Shown here piece by piece: positions 16,606 to 24,864 of a stretch of 64,000 nucleotides of DNA (positions are counted from its first letter, which is position 1; each line of letters starts with the position of its first letter). The stretch is from the NCBI GenBank assembly GCA_934232845.1, contig CAKQGD010000003.1, positions 1-64,000 of the forward strand, given 5' to 3'. The DNA comes from an uncultured Oscillospiraceae bacterium. GTDB lineage: Bacteria; Bacillota; Clostridia; Oscillospirales; Ruminococcaceae. Below the pieces are notes generated by a model. That model did no database searches and was not told the origin of the DNA. It saw nothing but the letters and a program-made list of their open reading frames with translations. Position numbers and translations under genes: made by a program.

Positions 16606-16797
16606 ATGAAACGATACGAATATGTCGGCGTGCACATTGGAAAATGGATCGGCGCCGGTTCGCAGGAGCATCGCGCCGTCATTGACGAATACGCCGCGCA
16701 CGGCTGGCGGTATGTCGGCTTTGTACCGACAGCGATCAGCGACTACGGCAAATTTAAAGAAATCGACCTGATTTTTGAAAGGGATACGGATCTCTGA
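16606..16797 (+). CDS. DUF4177 family small protein
   Basis: A 63-residue protein beginning KRYEYVGVHI with EHRAVIDEYAAHGWRYVGFVP, the pattern of the DUF4177 family (short alpha/beta protein, function unknown). AAGGAG is placed 9 bases before ATG 16606. It lies 16 bases after the class I amidotransferase-like gene and shares its direction, so co-transcription is likely. Confidence 0.8.
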   Translation: MKRYEYVGVHIGKWIGAGSQEHRAVIDEYAAHGWRYVGFVPTAISDYGKFKEIDLIFERDTDL

Positions 16798-16830
16798 TTT
16801 TTCTTTGAGCCTATATTTATTTTCTGTTAT

Positions 16831-16873
16831 AAAAACGGTCCTGTTCCCTCTTTCGGGCGCAGGACCGCTTTTT
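16831..16873. terminator. Bidirectional terminator between DUF4177 and fumC
   Basis: CGGTCCTG (16836-16843) pairs with CAGGACCG (16860-16867); T runs lie outside both arms (AAAAA at 16831-16835, TTTTT after 16868). It serves converging transcripts. Confidence 0.85.
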
Positions 16874-16879
16874 ATAAGC

Positions 16880-18250
16880 TTATGCCATTTCTTCTGGATG
16901 AAACACCTCGTCAAAGCGCTCTTTGGTCAAAAAGCCCAGCGCTATACACGCTTCGCGCAGGCTCGTCCCCTCTGCATAGGCTTTTTTGGCGACCTTTGCG
17001 GCATTTTCATAACCGATATAGGGATTCAGAGCCGTGACAAGCATCAGCGAACGGTCAAGATTTTCACGCATTTTTACACGGTCAGCGACAATTCCATCTG
17101 CACAGCGCAAACGAAAAGAACGCATCGCATCGGTCAGCAAGCGCGCCGACTGGAGACAGTTATAAATGCACACACGCATAAACACATTTAATTCAAAGTT
17201 TCCCTGTGATGCGGCCATTGCGACGGCGGCGTCGTTTGACATGACCTGCACGGCGACCATCGTGACCGCCTCGCACTGGGTCGGATTGACCTTGCCGGGC
17301 ATAATCGATGAACCGGGCTCGTTCTCGGGAATACGAATTTCTCCCAGTCCGCAGCGCGGGCCGCTCGCAAGCCAGCGCACATCGTTGGCAATCTTCATCA
17401 GGTCGGCGGCAAGCGCCTTCATCGCGCCGTGGGCAAAGACCAGCTCGTCTTTGGACGTAAGCGCGTGAAACTTGTTTTGTGCCGTGACAAAGGGCTTTCC
17501 CGTCAGGGCGGCGATTTCCTCCGCGGCGGCTTCTGCAAAACCAGAGGGCGCATTTAATCCCGTACCGACGGCCGTTCCCCCAAGCGCCAGTTCACAGAGT
17601 CCCGGCAGGGCCGCGCGCAGCATGGCGGCACATTTTTCCAGCATGCCGCGCCAGCCGCTGATCTCCTGTGAAAAACGGATCGGCACCGCGTCCTGCAAAT
17701 GGGTGCGTCCGCTCTTGACGGCGTCCGTATTCTCCGTTTCCAGTCGGGCAAAACACGCGGTCAGCGCCTCCAGATCAGGAAGCAGCCCATCGGAAAGCGT
17801 CAGCACGGCGGCAATATGCATTGCCGTGGGGAACGTATCGTTTGAACTCTGAGAACAGTTGACGTCATCGTTTGGATGCAGCAGCACCTTGCCCGCGACA
17901 GCGTTGCCGCGGTTCGCAATGACCTCGTTGGCATTCATGTTCGACTGCGTGCCCGAGCCGGTCTGCCAGACGACAAGAGGAAAATGCGCCGACAAGTCTT
18001 TGGAAAGAATTTCTTTGCAGGCCGTCTCGATTGCGGCAAGCTTTTCGTCTGTAATCTTCTGAGGACAGAGGCGGTGGTTGGCGCGTGCGGCGGCAAGCTT
18101 TAAAATACCGAAAGCATGGATGATTTCGTCCGGCATTTTTTCCGTGCCGATGGGGAAATTGCGGCGGCTGCGCTCGGTCTGCGCGCCCCACCAGCAGTCA
18201 GCGGGAACGGAAACCTCACCCATAGAGTCATGTTCGATGCGGTATTCCAC
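16880..18250 (-). CDS. fumC: Fumarate hydratase class II
   Basis: Interconverts fumarate and malate. The 456-residue protein has the superfamily signature [15 protein letters not shown] (about residues 313-327), the early [17 protein letters not shown] and [14 protein letters not shown] segments that form the active site from different chains of the tetramer, and [16 protein letters not shown] motif ([13 protein letters not shown]). Length and order match class II, iron-independent fumarases. It starts 15 bases after the malic enzyme stop and is co-transcribed with it. Confidence 0.96.
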   Translation of the reverse strand: MEYRIEHDSMGEVSVPADCWWGAQTERSRRNFPIGTEKMPDEIIHAFGILKLAAARANHRLCPQKITDEKLAAIETACKEILSKDLSAHFPLVVWQTGSGTQSNMNANEVIANRGNAVAGKVLLHPNDDVNCSQSSNDTFPTAMHIAAVLTLSDGLLPDLEALTACFARLETENTDAVKSGRTHLQDAVPIRFSQEISGWRGMLEKCAAMLRAALPGLCELALGGTAVGTGLNAPSGFAEAAAEEIAALTGKPFVTAQNKFHALTSKDELVFAHGAMKALAADLMKIANDVRWLASGPRCGLGEIRIPENEPGSSIMPGKVNPTQCEAVTMVAVQVMSNDAAVAMAASQGNFELNVFMRVCIYNCLQSARLLTDAMRSFRLRCADGIVADRVKMRENLDRSLMLVTALNPYIGYENAAKVAKKAYAEGTSLREACIALGFLTKERFDEVFHPEEMA

Positions 18251-18265
18251 CCAAAAGCCCCCTTC

Positions 18266-19447
18266 TCAGCCGCGCGGCGCGGCGGCAATGCCCAGACGTT
18301 CCGCCACGTCGGCGACGGCGTTCGCGACCACATCGGCAACGCGCGCGTCAAACACGCTTGGAATAATATAATCGTCTCTCAGCTCGTCCGCCGTGACGAG
18401 AGAAGCGATGCCGCGTGCCGCGGCAATTTTCATCTCCTCGGTGATATCCCCGGCGCGCACCATCATCGCACCCTTGAAAATACCGGGAAAAACCAATACG
18501 TTGTTGATCTGGTTGGGATAGTCGGAGCGCCCCGTCGCGATCACGCAGGCTCCGCCGCGCTTGGCCTCTTCCGGCATGATCTCCGGAACCGGATTTGCCA
18601 TGGCAAACACAACTGCATTCTCCGCCATGGTGGAGATCATTTCGGCCGTCGCGGCGTCAGGGCCCGAAACGCCGATAAACACGTCTTTTCCCCGAATGAC
18701 TTCGGAAAGCGGACCGCGCTGGTTCTCTTTATTTGTAATCTGCGCCATTTCACGCTGAGCGGGGTTAAGCCAATCTTCCTCCACGGAGAGAGCGCCCAGC
18801 CTGTCCACCAGCACGACGTCGCCCACCCCCTGCGCAAGCAGCAGCCGGCAGATTGAAATTCCCGCAGAGCCTGCGCCGTTGATCACGACACGCACATCTT
18901 CCATGCGTTTTTTGACAAAACGCAGCGCGTTGATCAGGCCCGCCGACACTACAATGGCCGTGCCGTGCTGATCGTCGTGAAAAACAGGAATATTCATCTC
19001 TCTGCGAAGTCTCTGCTCAATCTCAAAGCAGCGCGGTGCGGAGATATCCTCCAAATTGATGCCTCCGAAAGTCGGTTCCAGCCGCTTGACCGTTTCAACG
19101 ATCTCGTCAACGTCCTTGGTCGCGAGGCAGATCGGCACGGCGTCCACACCTCCGAATTCTTTAAAAAGAAGGCATTTGCCCTCCATCACAGGCATAGCGG
19201 CCTCGGGGCCGATATCGCCAAGCCCCAGCACAGCGGTACCGTCCGACACCACGGCCACAAGGCGGCCTTTCATCGTATATTTATAAACGTCCGCCGGATT
19301 TTCGTGGATGCGGCGGCACGCCGCGGCAACACCGGGCGTATAGGCAATGCTCAGATCATCGCGGCTTTTTACCGAAACCGCGGGGCAAATCTGCAGCTTG
19401 CCGCGGTGGCTTTCACAAAGTTCGAGGCTTTGACGGCTGTAATCCAT
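18266..19447 (-). CDS. Malic enzyme (malate dehydrogenase, oxaloacetate-decarboxylating)
   Basis: Interconverts malate and pyruvate plus CO2 with NAD(P). The 393-residue short bacterial type: SIAYTPGVAAACRRI near 34-48, MEGKCLLFKEFGGVDAVPICL (about 90-110), HDDQHGTAIVVSAGLINAL (metal and substrate site), then Rossmann motif VVINGAGSAGISICRLLL. ATG at 19447 is chosen because GGAGATACTTTC precedes it and the conserved N-terminus begins there; an upstream extension to 19519 is not conserved-looking. With fumC it forms a two-gene unit linking pyruvate, malate and fumarate. Confidence 0.93.
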   Translation of the reverse strand: MDYSRQSLELCESHRGKLQICPAVSVKSRDDLSIAYTPGVAAACRRIHENPADVYKYTMKGRLVAVVSDGTAVLGLGDIGPEAAMPVMEGKCLLFKEFGGVDAVPICLATKDVDEIVETVKRLEPTFGGINLEDISAPRCFEIEQRLRREMNIPVFHDDQHGTAIVVSAGLINALRFVKKRMEDVRVVINGAGSAGISICRLLLAQGVGDVVLVDRLGALSVEEDWLNPAQREMAQITNKENQRGPLSEVIRGKDVFIGVSGPDAATAEMISTMAENAVVFAMANPVPEIMPEEAKRGGACVIATGRSDYPNQINNVLVFPGIFKGAMMVRAGDITEEMKIAAARGIASLVTADELRDDYIIPSVFDARVADVVANAVADVAERLGIAAAPRG

Positions 19448-19534
19448 GAAAGTATCTCCTTTCGTTACGGCGGGAATCCGCCTGCACGTTTGATCGACAA
19501 CCCTCATTATAGCAAGCACCGCTGTTTTTTACAA

Positions 19535-19563
19535 GAAAAAAGGCCGTCGCAGAACAGCCTTTT
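19535..19563 (-). terminator. Intrinsic terminator of the ECF S-component gene
   Basis: On the minus strand AAAAGGC/GCCTTTT arms (19563-19538) with a T run, downstream of the gene ending at 19632 and upstream of the malic enzyme. Confidence 0.7.
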
Positions 19564-19631
19564 CCTATAAAAAAACGGTGAAAAGCGGCACGTTTTTTGT
19601 GCTTTGTTCCAAGGCGCCGCGCGCGGCTGCC

Positions 19632-20177
19632 TTACGCCGAGCAGCGAGGCTGTGCATGGCCGCGAAGCGCAATCACCACAGGCGGAATCAAAAGCAGATG
19701 GCAGACAATGCCGGGAATCGCCGTCAAAAAAGCTCCGCTTAAAAACATTGCAAAGGTAAACTGTTCTCCCACGGCAGCAGCCAGCGCAAAGCGTACGATG
19801 CCCCATACGGCGCGCCCCGCAAGCATTGCACCTAAAAGGGAAACATACAAAGACAACACTCGCTTGGGCAGACGCGCATAGAGCAGCCCGGCGACAAGGC
19901 CGTAAACCGCAAGTTCAAACGACATGGCGACCCCAATCGGAAAAATCGGCGGCATATGAAACAGCAAAAAGCGCAGAGGCGGCGCGATCAGGCCCACCGC
20001 CGCTCCCCATGGAGCGCCGCAGAGAAATCCGCACAAAAATACCGGGATGTGCATCGGGCAGAGCGCGTTTCCGATCTGCTGAATCTGACCGGTCAAAAAC
20101 GGCAGCAACAGACAGAGCGCAAGACAAAGAGCGGAAGCTGTCAGCTTATGCGTGAGAGAAGATTGTGAACGCGACAT
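19632..20177 (-). CDS. ECF transporter S component (substrate not assigned)
   Basis: A 181-residue protein with five or six membrane helices. ALCPMHIPVFLCGFLCGAPWG, GLIAPPLRFLLFHMPPIFP and GVAMSFELAVYGLVAGLLY are the conserved blocks of a widespread clostridial group of energy-coupling-factor substrate-binding (S) components. S components use a shared EcfA/EcfA'/EcfT module, which is not in this window. Group members are usually described only as vitamin-type S components, so the substrate is left open. The gene is preceded by a 155-base leader with its own promoter and a terminator-like hairpin, which suggests ligand-responsive control. Confidence 0.85.
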   Translation of the reverse strand: MSRSQSSLTHKLTASALCLALCLLLPFLTGQIQQIGNALCPMHIPVFLCGFLCGAPWGAAVGLIAPPLRFLLFHMPPIFPIGVAMSFELAVYGLVAGLLYARLPKRVLSLYVSLLGAMLAGRAVWGIVRFALAAAVGEQFTFAMFLSGAFLTAIPGIVCHLLLIPPVVIALRGHAQPRCSA

Positions 20178-20204
20178 TTAGAAAAACCCCTTTCCTAAAT
20201 AAAT

Positions 20205-20252
20205 GCAAAAAGACGCCCTGTGTTTTCCCCTTCTGGGGAAAAACAGAACGCC
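20205..20252 (-). terminator. Terminator-like hairpin in the S-component leader
   Basis: On the minus strand a 17-base imperfect stem (GGCGTTCTGTTTTTCCCC with GGGGAAAACACAGGGCGTC) closed by AGAA and followed by TTTTT. It lies 27 bases before the start codon, between promoter and gene. Confidence 0.7.
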
Positions 20253-20345
20253 TTCAGACATTCGTTTTATAATACAAAAGCTGTAAAAGAAGCGGCTTCT
20301 GCCGCCATCCCCGGCTTCTGCCGAAGAAACTATAGCTCTATTATA
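20253..20345 (-). promoter_or_regulatory. Structured leader RNA of the S-component gene (riboswitch candidate)
   Basis: The RNA starts near 20332. It contains two identical 12-base hairpins CGGCAGAAGCCG (20323-20312 and 20304-20293) separated by GGGGATGG-like sequence, then a single-stranded AT-rich linker and the terminator hairpin. It was compared by eye with TPP, FMN, cobalamin, preQ1, THF, ZTP and guanidine classes and matched none. The regulatory role is inferred from layout. Confidence 0.45.
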
Positions 20346-20776
20346 GCAGAGCATTCCTCATTTTGCAAGGCCCTCTGCACGGCCTGCACCGCAGCATCAA
20401 GCAGCTGAGCCGTCGTCAACGGCGGTACGCCTACAATCTGAGTTTCGCATCGGTTCATCGGAATCAGAATACGGCGTGCACGGCTTTGGCCCACCGCCGC
20501 CGCCATTGCGGGCGTCACTTCCCCGAGCAGTGCGTCCGCCACTGCTATGCCCACCGGACCGACGATCAGGTCAGCCGTACGCGCGGCGACGACGACAGGG
20601 TTCTCACCCGTTGCCATGTGATGAGCGCCGCCTTTCATCATATTTGCGGAGGCAATGCTGTTGGTGCCGACCGCCGTCACCTCAGCGTCACAGTTTTTTA
20701 CAATCGCCTCAACCAGCAATCGGCCGATCCGTCCGCCCTGCCCGTCGATGACAAGAACGTTTTTTTTCTTTGTCAC
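20330..20776 (-). CDS. DUF3842 family protein
   Basis: A 148-residue protein beginning TKKKNVLVIDGQGGRIGRLL, a nucleotide-binding-like glycine-rich beta-alpha-beta start, followed by AVGTNSIASANMMKGGAHHMATGENPVVVAARTADLIVGPVGIAVADALLGE spread over residues 40-90. This is the conserved DUF3842 pattern; the function is unknown. The start is GTG, placed where AGAGGGG lies about 8 bases upstream; an upstream in-frame ATG at 20875 would run into the neighbouring gene. It lies 22 bases after the small membrane protein gene and is likely co-transcribed. A promoter for the downstream gene sits in its last codons. Confidence 0.8.
   Translation of the reverse strand: MTKKKNVLVIDGQGGRIGRLLVEAIVKNCDAEVTAVGTNSIASANMMKGGAHHMATGENPVVVAARTADLIVGPVGIAVADALLGEVTPAMAAAVGQSRARRILIPMNRCETQIVGVPPLTTAQLLDAAVQAVQRALQNEECSAIIEL
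20340..20368 (-). promoter_or_regulatory. Promoter of the S-component transcript
   Basis: TTGCAA (20368-20363 on the minus strand), 17-base spacer, TGC-extended perfect TATAAT (20345-20340). It lies inside the 3' end of the DUF3842 gene. Confidence 0.75.
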
Positions 20777-20798
20777 GGCAATTCCCCTCTTTCTCGCG

Positions 20799-21119
20799 TC
20801 AGAGATCCTGTATCTCCATTTTTTCAAGACGTACACGGCGGCGGCGCTTTTCCCGGCAGGCCGCATAAACCGCAATCAAAATAAGCGTCGGAATATTGCA
20901 GAGCAGAAATGTTCCCAGCAAGCCGGCGAAAATTTTCCACAGTCCCATTCCGTCGTAAACCGCATAAGAAAGCACCGCAAGCACCGAATACAGAAACGTC
21001 AGCGCCGGCAGCAAAAGCCCGGGCCACCGGCTCTGTGTACGGGAAAGCAGAATCTCCAGCACAATTGCCCCAACAGGCAGCACAAGCAGCAAAACCGTCG
21101 CGCGCATCGTCATCAGCAT
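20799..21119 (-). CDS. Small three-helix membrane protein paired with a DUF2089 regulator
   Basis: A 106-residue protein with three hydrophobic segments (about 5-22, 32-54, 61-86) and a basic tail CREKRRRRVRLEK. No family name is certain. Its start overlaps the stop of the DUF2089 gene by 7 bases. DUF2089-type HTH proteins are commonly followed by a small membrane protein, and the pair is likely a regulatory unit comparable in layout to a transcription factor with a membrane partner; this is inference from context. Confidence 0.75.
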   Translation of the reverse strand: MLMTMRATVLLLVLPVGAIVLEILLSRTQSRWPGLLLPALTFLYSVLAVLSYAVYDGMGLWKIFAGLLGTFLLCNIPTLILIAVYAACREKRRRRVRLEKMEIQDL

Positions 21120-21421
21120 GATACATCTCCCCCTCTTGTTTTCCGATACTCGGTGATCAAAAGTTTCGCCGAATCAAAATCAATCTTTTCATTGACGGCG
21201 AGGCGCTTGATCAGCGCAACGTACGGATCTCCCGCCGTTTCCTCCCCGATGCGGATTTTCTGAATTAAACGGTCAAGACGCAGGCGTACCGTCGGATAAC
21301 TCACGCCGTATTGTCCCGCGATCTCTTTAAGAGAACCCGATGCAAGAAGAAATTTTCTGATGAACGCCGCATCCTCTTCGTCGAGACCAGCCATCCAATC
21401 CGGTACGCTGTCAATCGGCAT
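21113..21421 (-). CDS. DUF2089 family helix-turn-helix protein
   Basis: A 102-residue protein. LDEEDAAFIRKFLLASGSLKEIAGQYGVSYPTVRLRLDRLIQKI (residues about 13-56) is a sigma-70 region 4-like HTH, as in DUF2089 proteins, but the zinc-ribbon often found at the N-terminus of the family is missing. ATG 21421 follows GAAGGAGGAG. First gene of a minus-strand unit with the three-helix membrane protein and DUF3842. Confidence 0.85.
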   Translation of the reverse strand: MPIDSVPDWMAGLDEEDAAFIRKFLLASGSLKEIAGQYGVSYPTVRLRLDRLIQKIRIGEETAGDPYVALIKRLAVNEKIDFDSAKLLITEYRKTRGGDVSC

Positions 21422-21737
21422 ATCCACTCCTCCTTCTTCCAAGAAAAGAGTATCATAGAATAAAATGAAAGTCAACTTTAATTTTATTTATTTTTATTTT
21501 AATCAAAACTTTATTTTTATATGTTTATGCTTCTTTTACAGCTCAAAAGTTCTCAGCAAATGGGCGAGCATTAAACAGCATTCGAATAGTTTGCATGAAC
21601 GGTTTGACTTTGATCATGCAGCTTTCTTATCCTGACAGAGGACACAGCCCCGCGGAACACGCGGTATTTTTGACAGGAACGTATAAAAGTGCTCTTTTTA
21701 GTTCCTAAAGAGATTTTTATTAACCCCTGTCTCCGTT

Positions 21738-22289
21738 TCATATATTCATAAGCGCATTGCCGATTAGTTGTTCCGCAAAATCAGCAACCTCAGAAATCGG
21801 CTCACACATACCATCGGCAATCCACTTAGTCAAAATACCATTGCAGCCATTTGCTATGAAGCGATACGCCCATTCTCTTTGAATCGCTGTAATTTTCTTA
21901 TTTTCCAATACGCTGCCGGAAAGAGAAATATCATGGCACGCCTCAAATATCTTCGCAGAAAAAGTCGGATCGCCGTTTGGAGAACATATTGCCTTGTAGG
22001 TTTCCTCTTCTGCTTTGAAATTCACCATGATAAAAGTCAGCATATCCTTTGCCGTCGTGTTCTCTCTGGAACGCAGCAACGCCATTAATTCATCTATAAA
22101 CCGCAATTCGATTTTATCAAGCAGGTCGTAAACATCAAGATAATGCTTGTAGAAAGTTGCTCTATTGAGTTCAGCCAAATCACAGATTTCTTTTACAGTG
22201 ATTTTGTTGATTGGCTTTTCCTTCAACAACATTGTGAAGTTTTGTTCTATAACCATCTTTGTATATCGAACACGGGCATCCGATGCCAT
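21738..22289 (-). CDS. TetR/AcrR family transcriptional regulator
   Basis: A 183-residue regulator. The N-terminal HTH reads KITVKEICDLAELNRATFYKHYLDVYDLLDKIE (about 29-61), the standard TetR DNA-binding core; the C-terminal half is a helical ligand/dimer domain. ATG at 22289 is used because GGAGGTGAC lies just upstream. It is divergent from two tiny membrane-protein genes, and an inverted repeat lies between them. Local DNA is less GC-rich than the flanks, which suggests that the TetR locus was acquired. Confidence 0.9.
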   Translation of the reverse strand: MASDARVRYTKMVIEQNFTMLLKEKPINKITVKEICDLAELNRATFYKHYLDVYDLLDKIELRFIDELMALLRSRENTTAKDMLTFIMVNFKAEEETYKAICSPNGDPTFSAKIFEACHDISLSGSVLENKKITAIQREWAYRFIANGCNGILTKWIADGMCEPISEVADFAEQLIGNALMNI

Positions 22290-22406
22290 GCTGTCACCTC
22301 CGGACAAAATCAATTTCTGAATTGCGATATTCTTTCAACATCCAACGCCGAAACGTCGATTATCTTTCGTATCAAAAAGCATTGATGGTTGAAATGATAA
22401 TCTAAT

Positions 22407-22420
22407 GTATTGTACGATAC
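22407..22420. promoter_or_regulatory. Candidate TetR operator
   Basis: Inverted repeat GTATTGTACGATAC lies in the divergent gap between the TetR gene and the small membrane genes, the usual position of a TetR-family site. Assignment is inferred from position. Confidence 0.4.
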
Positions 22421-22479
22421 TTAAGAAATTAATTCAACATCTGTTGATAAAAAATCATAGAGTTTTTTAAGAGGTATAT

Positions 22480-22617
22480 ATGATATTGAACACAATTCTG
22501 TCCGTTCCGGTAATTATGGGATGTGCTCTTGCCGGTACTATTGGCATAATAAAAGCCATCAAGAAATTCTGCCCCGATCAATTTGAAAAAGATAAAAATA
22601 GGAGGGAGAAAAAGTGA
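22480..22617 (+). CDS. 45-residue single-span membrane peptide
   Basis: ATG at 22480 follows AAGAGG. The product MILNTILSVPVIMGCALAGT... has one hydrophobic helix (about 3-27) and a charged C-terminal tail. Its stop overlaps the start of the next gene (GTGA), and the next gene's AGGAGG lies inside it, which supports translation of both. Function unknown; probably controlled by the divergent TetR. Confidence 0.55.
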   Translation: MILNTILSVPVIMGCALAGTIGIIKAIKKFCPDQFEKDKNRREKK

Positions 22618-22889
22618 AAGTAATAGGAATTATTCTGCTGTCCATCATTGGAACAATCTCCATGCTCGCTCTGTGCGGCTGTGCCCAATGGAGCTTTATT
22701 TACCTTATCCGCTGTCGGTTTTTGAAACTGGAAGTGAACCATGTGTATTATGCCCTGTCAAGGAAAAATGACATTAAAGCAGCAATCATCGCTGTTCTTA
22801 CACTTGCGGTAACAGCAGTTCTTTTGATATTTGGTCTGCCATTTGTCATTGAACACATTTCCGAGCTTCCTATACCTGAGCTGCCATGA
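22614..22889 (+). CDS. 91-residue two-span membrane protein
   Basis: GTG start at 22614 with GGAGGGAG about 8 bases upstream. Two hydrophobic helices (about 3-28 and 55-80) flank a polar middle part. Cys residues in LCGCAQ resemble a lipobox but lie after a helix with no typical charged n-region. No family recognised. The gene is translationally coupled to the 45-residue peptide gene and divergent from TetR. Confidence 0.6.
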   Translation: MKVIGIILLSIIGTISMLALCGCAQWSFIYLIRCRFLKLEVNHVYYALSRKNDIKAAIIAVLTLAVTAVLLIFGLPFVIEHISELPIPELP

Positions 22890-23182
22890 AACTATGGGGT
22901 GCGAAGCATGGAGAAAAACGATAAGCCAAAAACACCAGACCTTAAGCTTTAGAAACGACCGCAAATATCTTTGGCAGACACGGAAAAAGTGATGGGTAAT
23001 CAGAAAATTTCTTGAATGTTACTTTTCAATCAGCTTCGCTATTATGCCGGGCATCATGAAAATTCATAAAAGAGCAGAGAAAAAATCCGTAAGTGAACGC
23101 TAAATTACAAGAATGTGAAACGCGGGCTTGATGTGTTGAATAATTCCATAGGTTACACTTCCAATCCATATATAGACAGAAA
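22890..23182. other. Gene-free AT-rich stretch
   Basis: No gene is supported between the small membrane genes and the repeat at 23183. The composition resembles the TetR locus rather than the flanks. Confidence 0.45.
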
Positions 23183-23275
23183 CAGACGGCATCCAACCGA
23201 AATTGAATGCCGTCTGCCTGTTTTTAAATCCTGCCTGGCAGATGCCGTAATTTTTCATAAATTGCTGCCTTACGA
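23183..23275 (+). repeat. Dispersed hairpin repeat, copy 2, terminator-like
   Basis: Arms CAGACGGCAT (23183-23192) and ATGCCGTCTG (23207-23216) with loop CCAACCGAAATTGA, then CCTGTTTTTA, then CAGATGCCGTAATTTTTCATAAATTG. Order and sequence mirror the copy at 631-735. It lies downstream of the TetR locus and may mark the end of an acquired segment. Confidence 0.55.
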
Positions 23276-23313
23276 CTCCTCTGCTAATCTTAGGACTTTT
23301 TTCTGCATACATT

Positions 23314-24504
23314 TTATTTTTCCGCAAGGCAGCGCAGTGCCGCACGCACAAGTATTTCCATTCCAATGGGCAGTGCTTCTTCCACCGGGCAGAAACCGCC
23401 GTGATGAATCGGCAGAGGCTCTTCTGCGGCGTCGGGGTCGCTGCAGCCGAGCCAGAAAAAGGCGCTCGGAACCTTTTCGCAGTAAAAAGAAAAATCCTCG
23501 CCGCCGAGAGCGGAATTTTCCGGGATCACAAGGCCATCCTCTCCGAGCGTGTCAACAATGCAGGACCGCACCAGTTCAAACTGATTCGGGTCGTTGACCG
23601 TAGGCGAATACCCCATAAAATAGCTGAAGTCGTATGTACCTCCCATACTTTCCGTGACGCCTTTGATCAGCCTCTCAAGGCGCGCAGGCATCTCATTGCG
23701 CACCGATGGATTCAGGTTGCGGCAGGTGCCCTCGAGCCGTACTTCGTCGGCGATTACGTTGTAGCGGCTGCCGCCGGAAATTGTGCCGACTGTCACAACG
23801 GCGCTGTCGAGCGGACTGACATTTCGCGAAACCACAGTCTGCAGGGCGGTAATCACATGCGCCGCGATCACAATTGCGTCGACGCCGTATTCCGGTGCGG
23901 AGCCGTGACTGCTTTTTCCTTTGACGGTAATAAAAAAGCGGTCGGAGGAAGCCATCATCGCTCCGTTGCGGACAGCGGCCTTGCCGAACGGAACCTGCGG
24001 CCAGACATGCTGTCCAAACACCGCATCCACTTTGGGGTTTTCCAAAACACCTTCGGCAATCATACGGCGCGCGCCGCTCGCCATAGGATCTTCCTCCGCG
24101 GGCTGAAAAATTAATTTCACCTTGCCGTCAAACGTGTCACGCAGCTCATAAAGAACATAAGCTGCGCCCAAAAGCATCGCCGTATGACAGTCATGCCCAC
24201 AGGAATGTGCGACGCCCGGCGTCTCGGAAGCAAACGGCAGGCCGGTGCTCTCCGTCAAAGGAAGCGCATCCATGTCGGCGCGCAGACCGACACATTTTCC
24301 CGGGCCCTTGCCTTCGATCACGGCAGTGACGCCGAAGCCGCCTACATGCCCGACGGGAGACAAGCCGATCGAGCGAAGCACATCCGCCACATAGGCGGAT
24401 GTTTTCTCTTCTTTTCCAGTCAGTTCGGGGTGCGCATGCAGCCAGCGGCGGTGTTCACGAACGATGTCCCAATATTTTGCGATCAAGTCATGTGGTGTAT
24501 TCAT
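23314..24504 (-). CDS. M20 family amidohydrolase (hippurate hydrolase-like)
   Basis: A 396-residue metallopeptidase-fold enzyme that probably hydrolyses N-acyl amino acids. Metal ligands: HSCGHDCHTAMLLGAA (about 98-113), FQPAEEDPMASGARRMI with the catalytic Glu pair (about 132-148), HVWP, and the C-terminal HHGGF. The lid/dimerisation domain lies between about 180 and 295 (GKSSHGSAPEYGVDAI, GTISGGSRYNVIADEVRLEGT). ATG 24504 is preceded by CGAAGGGGGTTC; an upstream extension lacks conservation. Monocistronic. Acyl-group specificity cannot be told. Confidence 0.92.
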   Translation of the reverse strand: MNTPHDLIAKYWDIVREHRRWLHAHPELTGKEEKTSAYVADVLRSIGLSPVGHVGGFGVTAVIEGKGPGKCVGLRADMDALPLTESTGLPFASETPGVAHSCGHDCHTAMLLGAAYVLYELRDTFDGKVKLIFQPAEEDPMASGARRMIAEGVLENPKVDAVFGQHVWPQVPFGKAAVRNGAMMASSDRFFITVKGKSSHGSAPEYGVDAIVIAAHVITALQTVVSRNVSPLDSAVVTVGTISGGSRYNVIADEVRLEGTCRNLNPSVRNEMPARLERLIKGVTESMGGTYDFSYFMGYSPTVNDPNQFELVRSCIVDTLGEDGLVIPENSALGGEDFSFYCEKVPSAFFWLGCSDPDAAEEPLPIHHGGFCPVEEALPIGMEILVRAALRCLAEK

Positions 24505-24810
24505 AGAATGAACCCCCTTCGTTTTAGAAGAAATTTTCTTAGGCAAAAGAAACCGGCTCTGTGAAATGTCGGCGCATCCCAACTCATATTCTGTCCGGTA
24601 TACACAGCCGAAAGGTCGTGCATGCCTTGTTTCGTGTTTTTATATCTTACCATATTATGCTTTAAAATGAAATACTTTTCTTTAAAAATCTTTTATAATG
24701 AATAAAAAAACCGTTTTATGAATCTATTGTTTTATACGAATATTTACCGAGTCTTTTTTCGCATGAAGAGTATTTTTTTACTGTGCGCCTTTTCTTAAGT
24801 TTAAAGACGA
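24505..24810. other. Intergenic stretch upstream of the M20 amidohydrolase gene
   Basis: AT-rich and without a supportable gene. TATAAT-like clusters near 24635-24700 suggest the amidohydrolase promoter, but no single -35/-10 pair stands out. Confidence 0.4.
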
Positions 24811-24850
24811 AAAAAGGAGCGCTTGCCTGCGGCAAGTCGCTCCTTTTTCG
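24811..24850 (-). terminator. Terminator of mazF
   Basis: Imperfect stem GGAGCGACTTGCC/GGCAAGCGCTCC on the minus strand, followed by TTTTTT, 15 bases after the mazF stop codon; AAAAA on the other side lets it act in both directions. Confidence 0.85.
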
Positions 24851-24864
24851 GCTGAATGTACAAG

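Noticed and set aside
20253..20345. Mini-ykkC (guanidine-II) riboswitch
   Set aside because: That class has paired hairpins with ACGR loops; here the loops are AGAA and the gene is a vitamin-type S component.
22614..22889. Lipoprotein reading of the 91-residue protein (LCGC)
   Set aside because: The Cys is followed by a second membrane helix and no soluble domain, and the n-region is short, so a membrane protein is more likely.
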